Origin: Stenotrophomonas sp. 364
Lineage (GTDB): Bacteria > Pseudomonadota > Gammaproteobacteria > Xanthomonadales > Xanthomonadaceae
Assembly: GCF_009832905.1 (NCBI RefSeq)
Contig: NZ_CP047135.1
Location: 598,001-662,000, forward strand
DNA: 64,000 nucleotides
Reading direction: 5' to 3'
Shown: in pieces, positions 60,019-64,000 of the stretch
Layout: the number at the start of each line of letters is the position of its first letter
How positions within the stretch are numbered: the stretch's first letter is position 1
The notes under the pieces: generated by a model
What the model was told of the DNA's origin: nothing
Databases searched by the model: none
The model's input: only the letters and a program-made list of their open reading frames with translations
Position numbers and translations under genes: made by a program

Positions 60019-61974
60019 ATGTCCTATCTCGTCCTTGCCCGCAAGTGGCGTCCGAAGCGTTTTGCCGAGCTGGTGGGCCAGGAACACGTGGTCCGTGCGC
60101 TCAGCAATGCGCTGGACAGCGGCCGGGTGCACCATGCGTTCCTGTTTACCGGTACCCGCGGGGTGGGCAAGACCACCATCGCGCGCATTTTCGCCAAATC
60201 GCTGAACTGCGAGCAGGGCACCAGCGCCGACCCGTGCGGCCAGTGCCCGGCCTGCCTGGACATCGATGCCGGGCGCTATATCGACCTGCTCGAGATCGAT
60301 GCCGCGTCCAACACCGGCGTGGATGACGTCCGCGAGGTGATCGAGAACGCCCAGTACATGCCCTCGCGGGGCAAGTACAAGGTCTACCTGATCGACGAAG
60401 TGCACATGCTCTCCAAGGCGGCGTTCAATGCGCTGCTGAAGACGCTGGAAGAGCCGCCGGAGCACGTGAAGTTCCTGCTCGCCACCACTGACCCGCAGAA
60501 GCTGCCGGTGACGGTGCTGTCGCGCTGCCTGCAGTTCAACCTGAAGCGGCTGGACGAAGACCAGATCCAGGGCCAGATGACCCGGATCCTGGCCGCCGAG
60601 GAGATCGAGTCCGACCCGACCGCGATCGTGCAGCTGGCCAAGGCCGCCGACGGCAGCCTGCGCGATGGCCTGTCGCTGCTCGACCAGGCCATTGCCTACG
60701 CGGGCGGCGCGCTGCGGGAAGACGTGGTGCGCACCATGCTGGGCACGGTCGACCGCACCCAGGTGGCCGCCATGCTGGACGCCCTGGCCGATGGCGACGG
60801 CGTGCGCCTGCTGCAGGTGGTCGCCGCACTGGCCGAGTTCTCGCCCGATTGGAGCGGCGTGCTTGAGGCGCTGGCCGAGGCGCTGCACCGCATCCAGGTG
60901 CAGCAGCTGGTGCCGGGCGCGCAGTCCGACGGCGAGGGGATCGATGCCGCCGCCTTCGCCCAGCGGCTGCGCCCGGAAGTGGTGCAGCTTTGGTACCAGA
61001 TGGCACTGGGGGGCCGACGCGACCTGTACCTGGCCCCGAGCCCGCGTGCGGGCTTCGAAATGGCCGTGCTGCGCATGCTGGCATTCCGACCGGCCGCCGC
61101 GGTACCGCCGGTGCCGCGCGATCCGGGTAACGGTACCGAGGTGAACAACGGCGCCGGCAGCCCCGCGCAGGGCAGCGGCATGGCCGCAGCGCCAGTGGCG
61201 GTGGCGGCTGCACCGGTCGCCCGGGTCGCCCCTCCCGCAGTCACCCCGGTGGCCCCGGTAGCGGCGGTGGCCGTGCCCGTGGTTGCCCCGGCTGCGGCGC
61301 CGGCGCCGGAAAGCCCGCGCCCGACGCCGCCCCCGGCGGCCCAGCCGGCGCCTGAAGACGACCTGCCGCCGTGGCACCAGGCCGGTGCCGAGGAGCGTGA
61401 CGAGGCGCTGGCCGCCGAACTGGCCAGCCCCGACGCGGCCATGGTGGCCCCGTGGGAGGCGCCGCCGGCGCGTCCTCCCGCACCGGCCCCGGTGGTGGCG
61501 CCGGCAGCCGGGGCGCGCCCGCAGGGCATCGCCATTGCGCCCTCGGCGTCGGTTGCCGACGCGGATGCCGCTGCCCCGATCGCCCTTTCCTCGCCGGAAG
61601 CCTGGCTGGAACTGGTCGCCCAGAGCCAGCTAAACGGCCCCTCGCGGCAGCTGGCGGCCCACGCGGCGTTCATCAGTTTTCAGCACGGCATCTTGAAACT
61701 GGCGGTATCGCCCGGATTTGAGTACTTGTGTTCGGACCGTTCGCTGGCGGCGCTGACCGATGCGCTGTCCGGGCCGCTGGGACAGACCCCGCGGATCGTG
61801 ATCGAACATGGCAACGCCGAGGCCGAAACGCTGCACCAGCGTTCCGATCGCCAGCGTGGCGAGCGGCAACAGGCGGCCGAAGCCGCCTTCATGGCCGACC
61901 CGCAGGTGCAGGTGCTGATCCAGCAGCACGGCGCGCGGGTCGTGACCGATTCCATCCGTCCTTTTGATGAGTAA
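60019..61974 (+). CDS. dnaX: DNA polymerase III tau subunit
   Basis: A 651-residue clamp-loader ATPase that joins the polymerase cores to the helicase. Walker A is GTRGVGKTT, the zinc cysteines are in CEQGTSADPCGQCPAC, Walker B is LIDEVHML and sensor 1 is LSRC. After residue 370 comes a long Ala/Pro/Val-rich linker and then the polymerase-binding domain (from about 510). No A AAA AAG slippery heptamer is seen at the linker, so a frameshifted gamma form as in E. coli is not supported. It heads dnaX-ybaB-recR. Confidence 0.96.
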   Translation: MSYLVLARKWRPKRFAELVGQEHVVRALSNALDSGRVHHAFLFTGTRGVGKTTIARIFAKSLNCEQGTSADPCGQCPACLDIDAGRYIDLLEIDAASNTGVDDVREVIENAQYMPSRGKYKVYLIDEVHMLSKAAFNALLKTLEEPPEHVKFLLATTDPQKLPVTVLSRCLQFNLKRLDEDQIQGQMTRILAAEEIESDPTAIVQLAKAADGSLRDGLSLLDQAIAYAGGALREDVVRTMLGTVDRTQVAAMLDALADGDGVRLLQVVAALAEFSPDWSGVLEALAEALHRIQVQQLVPGAQSDGEGIDAAAFAQRLRPEVVQLWYQMALGGRRDLYLAPSPRAGFEMAVLRMLAFRPAAAVPPVPRDPGNGTEVNNGAGSPAQGSGMAAAPVAVAAAPVARVAPPAVTPVAPVAAVAVPVVAPAAAPAPESPRPTPPPAAQPAPEDDLPPWHQAGAEERDEALAAELASPDAAMVAPWEAPPARPPAPAPVVAPAAGARPQGIAIAPSASVADADAAAPIALSSPEAWLELVAQSQLNGPSRQLAAHAAFISFQHGILKLAVSPGFEYLCSDRSLAALTDALSGPLGQTPRIVIEHGNAEAETLHQRSDRQRGERQQAAEAAFMADPQVQVLIQQHGARVVTDSIRPFDE

Positions 61975-61980
61975 CACGAC

Positions 61981-62301
61981 ATGCGCGGCAACATCGCCCA
62001 ATTGATGCAGCAGGCCCAGAAGATGCAGGAAAACCTGCAGAAGGCCCAGGAAGACCTCGCCAAGCTGGAAGTTACCGGCAGCGCCGGCGGTGGCATGGTC
62101 AGCGTGACCCTGACCGGCACCAAGGAGTGCCGCAAGGTGCGCATCGACCCGTCGATCCTGGGCGATGCGGAAATGACCGAAGACCTGGTCGCGGCCGCCT
62201 TCAACGATGCGTCCAACAAGATCGACGCCGAATCGAAGAACCGCATGGGTTCGGCCACGGCGGGCATGCAGCTGCCGCCGGGCATGAAGCTGCCGTTCTG
62301 A
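61981..62301 (+). CDS. ybaB: YbaB/EbfC family nucleoid-associated protein
   Basis: A 106-residue DNA-binding protein that forms a tweezer-like dimer. [20 protein letters not shown] and [18 protein letters not shown] are the family signature. It starts seven bases after dnaX and precedes recR, the order seen in E. coli. Confidence 0.96.
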   Translation: MRGNIAQLMQQAQKMQENLQKAQEDLAKLEVTGSAGGGMVSVTLTGTKECRKVRIDPSILGDAEMTEDLVAAAFNDASNKIDAESKNRMGSATAGMQLPPGMKLPF

Positions 62302-62350
62302 TCCACCGCAGGTGCCGGGCCCGCGCCCGGTACCGGTGGGGTGACCACGA

Positions 62351-62380
62351 CGCGAAGCCTTCGGGCTTCGCGCGTTTGTT
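62351..62380 (+). terminator. Terminator-like hairpin between ybaB and recR
   Basis: The stem CGCGAAGCC / GGCTTCGCG is followed by CGTTTGTTT. It lies 21 bases before the recR start, so it would only partly separate recR from dnaX-ybaB. Confidence 0.65.
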
Positions 62381-62400
62381 TCTGAGATGAGCCCATCGCC

Positions 62401-63000
62401 ATGAGCCTGCCCCTGCTCGAACAATTGATCGAGGCCTTCCGCGTGCTGCCGGGCGTCGGCCAGAAAACCGCCCAGCGCATGGCCTACCACGTGCTCGAGC
62501 GCGAGCGTGTGGGCGGGCAGAAGCTGGCCGAGGTGCTGGCCAAGGCCATCGAACGCATCGGCCATTGTGTGCAGTGCCGCGATTTCAGCGAGACCGAGAC
62601 CTGCGCGGTGTGCGCCAATGGCAGCCGTGAGCGGCAGCAACTGTGCGCGGTGGAATCGCCCGCCGACCGGTTGGCGATTGAACATGCGACCGGTTTCCGC
62701 GGCGTGTACTTCGTGCTGCAGGGGCGGTTGTCGCCGCTGGACGGCGTGGGCCCGCGCGAACTCGGCCTGGACCAGCTGGAGGCCCGCCTGAAGCAGGGCG
62801 AAGTGCAGGAACTGATCATCGCCACCAGCGCCACGGTGGAAGGCGAAGCCACCGCGCATTACCTGGCGCAGCTGGCGCGCGCGCACAAGGTGCGCCCCAG
62901 CCGGTTGGCCCAGGGCCTGCCGCTGGGCGGGGAGCTGGAATACGTGGATCGCGGCACGCTGTCGCACGCGTTCGGCACGCGCACCGAAATCCAGGAATGA
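62401..63000 (+). CDS. recR: Recombination protein RecR
   Basis: A 199-residue ring-forming protein that works with RecF and RecO to load RecA at gaps. The helix-hairpin-helix (RVLPGVGQKTAQRMAYHVL) is at about residues 13-31. The zinc finger is CVQCRDFSETETCAVC (Cys57-Cys72), and the Toprim domain follows (LCAVESPADRLAIE). Length equals the E. coli protein within two residues. Confidence 0.97.
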   Translation: MSLPLLEQLIEAFRVLPGVGQKTAQRMAYHVLERERVGGQKLAEVLAKAIERIGHCVQCRDFSETETCAVCANGSRERQQLCAVESPADRLAIEHATGFRGVYFVLQGRLSPLDGVGPRELGLDQLEARLKQGEVQELIIATSATVEGEATAHYLAQLARAHKVRPSRLAQGLPLGGELEYVDRGTLSHAFGTRTEIQE

Positions 63001-63028
63001 CCCCGGGCAACCGCGCCGCGCCGACGGG

Positions 63029-63053
63029 GTAGAGCCGACCGTTGGTCGGCTGG
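63029..63053 (+). repeat. SMAG/GTAG REP palindrome
   Basis: GTAGAGCCGACCGTTGGTCGG contains the arms AGCCGACC / GGTCGGCT around a GTT loop. It lies between recR and the HIT gene. Confidence 0.77.
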
Positions 63054-63149
63054 CCGCGCTGACCGCACCTCCCATGCCCCGCGCCGCACCCGTCGAAACC
63101 GGCAGCGCATCCGCGCTACTCTCCAAGCCCCTGTTCCAAGAGGTGCCCC

Positions 63150-63509
63150 ATGAGCCAAGACACCCTGTTCGGCAAGATCATCCGCCGCGAAATCCCGGCC
63201 ACCATCGTCTACGAGGACGACGAGGTGCTCGGCTTCAAGGACATCGCCCCGCAGGCACCGGTGCACGTGCTTTTCATTCCCAAGAATGAGGCGATTCCGA
63301 CGTTGGACGACGTGCAGCCCGCGCAGGCGCACTTGATCGGCAAGCTGGCGCTGGCGGCAGCCGAGTACGCGCGCCGCGAAGGCTTCGCCCAGAACGGCTA
63401 CCGCATCGTCATGAACTGCCGCGAGGACGCCGGGCAGACCGTGTTCCACATCCACCTGCACCTGCTGGCGGGCGCGCCGCTGGGCCACTTCGGCACGGCG
63501 AACGGCTGA
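63150..63509 (+). CDS. HIT family purine nucleoside phosphoramidase (HinT-like)
   Basis: A 119-residue nucleotide hydrolase. The histidine triad is HIHLHLL near residue 99-105, and the N-terminus FGKIIRREIPATIVYEDDEVLGFKD is that of the HinT branch, which cleaves adenosine phosphoramidates. An AAGAGGTG ribosome site lies eight bases before the ATG. It is monocistronic. Confidence 0.94.
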   Translation: MSQDTLFGKIIRREIPATIVYEDDEVLGFKDIAPQAPVHVLFIPKNEAIPTLDDVQPAQAHLIGKLALAAAEYARREGFAQNGYRIVMNCREDAGQTVFHIHLHLLAGAPLGHFGTANG

Positions 63510-63537
63510 GGCGCCTACGGCGACGGCATCCCGCGGG

Positions 63538-63606
63538 GTAGAGCCACCCCATGGGTGGCTGCGCGGCGCCGGATCCAACGGCAGCCACGCATGGGGTGGC
63601 TCTATC
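63538..63606 (+). repeat. Inverted pair of SMAG/GTAG REP elements
   Basis: GTAGAGCCACCCCATGGGTGGC is paired with an inverted copy ending GGCTCTAT, where the last C of CTAC has changed. It is closely related to the pair at 59665-59726. Confidence 0.73.
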
Positions 63607-63647
63607 TGATCGGCGACGCCCGTTGTGTTGCCCCACGGTGCAACAAG

Positions 63648-63674
63648 AAAAGCCGCCCTTGGGCGGCTTTTTTG
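63648..63674. terminator. Bidirectional terminator between the HIT and Slp genes
   Basis: An 11-bp stem (AAAAGCCGCCC / GGGCGGCTTTT) with a two-base loop has T-runs on both strands. Confidence 0.9.
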
Positions 63675-63680
63675 CAATGC

Positions 63681-63705
63681 CTACCGACCAACGGTCGGTA
63701 TCTAC
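63681..63705 (-). repeat. SMAG/GTAG REP palindrome (minus orientation)
   Basis: The arms ACCGACC / GGTCGGT lie around an AAC loop, with GTAG at the start on the minus strand. It sits just after the Slp stop codon. Confidence 0.72.
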
Positions 63706-63709
63706 CCGG

Positions 63710-64000
63710 TTACCACCAGCCCCAGCCGCGGTAGCCCCAGCCCGGGCCCCAGCCCGGACCCCACGGCCCGTACGGGTAGGCTGGCACCACGTCCACCTGG
63801 CGCTGTTCCGGCCACAGGTAGATCACATCGGCGTCCAGCTTGGGCAGGCGGTAGTCGTATTCGCCGATGCGGGTGTTCTCGTAGCCGGCGATCTTGCCGA
63901 TGAAGGTCACATCGCGACCCGGTTCGAACACGGCCGGGTCGTAGAAGCCGGCGCGGCAGGCCACGAAACGGCCGTCGCTGGCGTCGGCCGAGGTGGTGCT
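63710..64000 (-). CDS. slp: Slp-family outer-membrane lipoprotein (3' part only)
   Basis: The last 96 residues of a protein that continues past the window end. SDGRFVACRAGFYDPAVFEPGR, VTFIGKIAGYENTRIGEYDYR and DADVIYLWPEQ match the conserved core of the Slp/YeaY lipoproteins, which are starvation- or acid-induced in E. coli. The C-terminus is Pro/Gly/Trp/Tyr-rich (YPYGPWGPGWGPGWGYRG), unlike E. coli Slp. The signal peptide and lipobox are not in the window. Confidence 0.85.
   Translation of the reverse strand, partial: STTSADASDGRFVACRAGFYDPAVFEPGRDVTFIGKIAGYENTRIGEYDYRLPKLDADVIYLWPEQRQVDVVPAYPYGPWGPGWGPGWGYRGWGWW

Noticed and set aside
61090..61500. Programmed frameshift in dnaX producing a gamma subunit
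   Set aside because: No A AAA AAG or similar slippery heptamer with a following hairpin is present where the linker begins.

Overview
The window is a high-GC chromosomal segment of a gammaproteobacterium of the family Xanthomonadaceae, most likely Stenotrophomonas. The gene orders (folC-dedD-cvpA-purF, tig-clpP-clpX-lon-hupB-ppiD, mltD-gloB-methyltransferase-rnhA-dnaQ, dnaX-ybaB-recR) are gammaproteobacterial. Many proteins (Tdh, the S46 peptidase, PpiD, KdkA, the NAD-type isocitrate dehydrogenase) look xanthomonad. Short palindromes that begin with GTAG are scattered between genes, as expected for the SMAG/GTAG REP family known from S. maltophilia. The genus call is inference from these features.

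Layout. 0-10 kb: tdh, a secreted S46 dipeptidyl-peptidase, a histidine phosphatase, the folC-dedD-cvpA-purF group and a DUF455 ferritin-like protein. 10-16.5 kb: a DUF2235 (Tle1-like) hydrolase, a secreted metzincin protease, a frameshifted secreted protein, lpxH, a PAP2 phosphatase and a glycosyltransferase. 16.5-28 kb: a TonB-dependent receptor, then the phosphate/polyphosphate group phoB-phoR-ppk1-ppx with a Pho box before phoB, then bepA. 28-34.7 kb: a glutaredoxin with a CMD/AhpD-like protein, NAD-isocitrate dehydrogenase, an isochorismatase-like hydrolase, a LysR regulator, a TauE/SafE permease, a flavin reductase-like protein and a BI-1/YccA protein. 34.8-38.1 kb: tRNAs Pro, Arg, His, Lys, Lys and Leu plus a ClC antiporter. 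38.3-48.1 kb: the proteostasis island tig-clpP-clpX-lon-hupB, tRNAs Val and three Asp, and ppiD. 48-53 kb: mltD-gloB and rnhA-dnaQ, and a PP2C phosphatase. 53-60 kb: tRNA-Ser (CGA), LPS-core genes (a GT9 transferase and kdkA), SRP RNA, sugE under a guanidine-II riboswitch, a lipoprotein and tRNA-Ser (GGA). 60-64 kb: dnaX-ybaB-recR, a HIT protein and the 3' end of an Slp-family lipoprotein that runs off the window.

How it works together. Most of the window is core genome: DNA replication and repair, protein quality control, phosphate sensing with polyphosphate synthesis and breakdown, and envelope biogenesis (LpxH, KdkA, BepA, PpiD, MltD, the SPOR protein). There is no insertion sequence, integrase, prophage or CRISPR array.

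The most interesting non-coding signals are: (i) three large palindromes (16.5, 45.6 and 45.8 kb) whose arms differ between copies but remain complementary, around a conserved purine-rich internal loop; (ii) a guanidine-II riboswitch before sugE; (iii) a heat-shock-type promoter for lon that overlaps the clpX terminator; (iv) a C8 tract that breaks a secreted protein just after its signal peptide; (v) a tandem duplication of a tRNA-Lys trailer; and (vi) REP elements that provide stop codons. Function calls rest on motif and family recognition by eye; no database search was run.
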